A DNA stretch of 64,000 nt from Roseibium sp. Sym1 (GTDB taxonomy: Bacteria > Pseudomonadota > Alphaproteobacteria > Rhizobiales > Stappiaceae), in NCBI RefSeq assembly GCF_027359675.1, contig NZ_CP114786.1, positions 5,430,501 to 5,494,500 on the forward strand, read 5' to 3'. Shown here piece by piece: positions 63,993-64,000 of this stretch. Position 1 is the first letter of the stretch. Every line of letters begins with the position of its first letter. The notes beneath the pieces were generated by a model that was not told the origin of the DNA, made no database searches, and saw only the letters and a list, made by a program, of their open reading frames with translations. Both the position numbers and the translations under genes were made by a program.

Positions 63993-64000
63993 GGCTCACC

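Overview
The window looks like chromosomal DNA of a marine-type alphaproteobacterium of the order Hyphomicrobiales, most like Roseibium/Labrenzia (Stappiaceae). This is inferred from high G+C coding bias, tight ATGA-coupled operons, the YceI-cytochrome b561-YceI operon, an octopine/arginine-type ABC cassette, a betaine demethylase locus and gene lengths. No rRNA, tRNA, CRISPR array, transposase or phage gene was seen.

Layout. 1-2454: 3' end of tamB and an XRE regulator. 2675-7955 (minus): two exported FecR-domain proteins with long Asn/Gly/Ser repeat tails, followed by a membrane CHASE2-PAS-GGDEF-EAL protein whose GGDEF signature is lost while EAL is intact. 8414-11359: glycerophosphodiester phosphodiesterase, then yceI-cyt b561-yceI closed by a terminator. 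11503-14131: class I fumarase and an L,D-transpeptidase. 14184-18312 (minus): a stand-alone DnaB-like ATPase, a DUF971 protein, photolyase, and a coupled cupin-ArsR-SRPBCC operon with duplicated operators. 18476-20030: Tat-exported nitroreductase-like protein coupled to a MarR regulator, behind a 35-bp operator. 20187-29856: moaA, a Bcr/CflA exporter, mrp, an SDR, a short BLUF photoreceptor, a benE transporter remnant and the overlapping fdhD-mobA-mobB-moeA operon, so most molybdenum-cofactor functions here lie within 10 kb. 29896-34481: metallo-hydrolase/LysR pair, then an RTX repeat gene lying between a complete glutathione S-transferase gene and a truncated, chimeric copy of it.

34665-41945: a small unknown gene, a basic-amino-acid ABC importer (binding protein plus two permeases; no ATPase gene seen) followed by a gamma-synthase-family PLP enzyme and a LysR regulator, then a beta-hydroxyacid dehydrogenase and a DNA alkylation repair protein. 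41960-48375: a DUF302 protein and a betaine-demethylation locus (ferredoxin reductase, Rieske oxygenase, two-domain flavin demethylase), with a divergent TetR gene separated by strong palindromes, and an Lrp regulator. 48541-56739: uracil-DNA glycosylase family protein, membrane histidine kinase, cobT/cobS, a lipoprotein hydrolase, DUF1289 plus aspartic protease, dusA and a globin. 57052-63992: a multi-PAS hybrid kinase coupled to an OmpR-type regulator, then a second RTX protein and a LysR regulator.

Most unusual points: the FecR/FecR/CHASE2-EAL locus with repeat tails, the GST-RTX-GST arrangement with its chimeric junction, two RTX proteins ending in Asp plus three hydrophobic residues without a type I secretion operon nearby, the solitary DnaB-like ATPase, and several strong operators next to cognate regulators.
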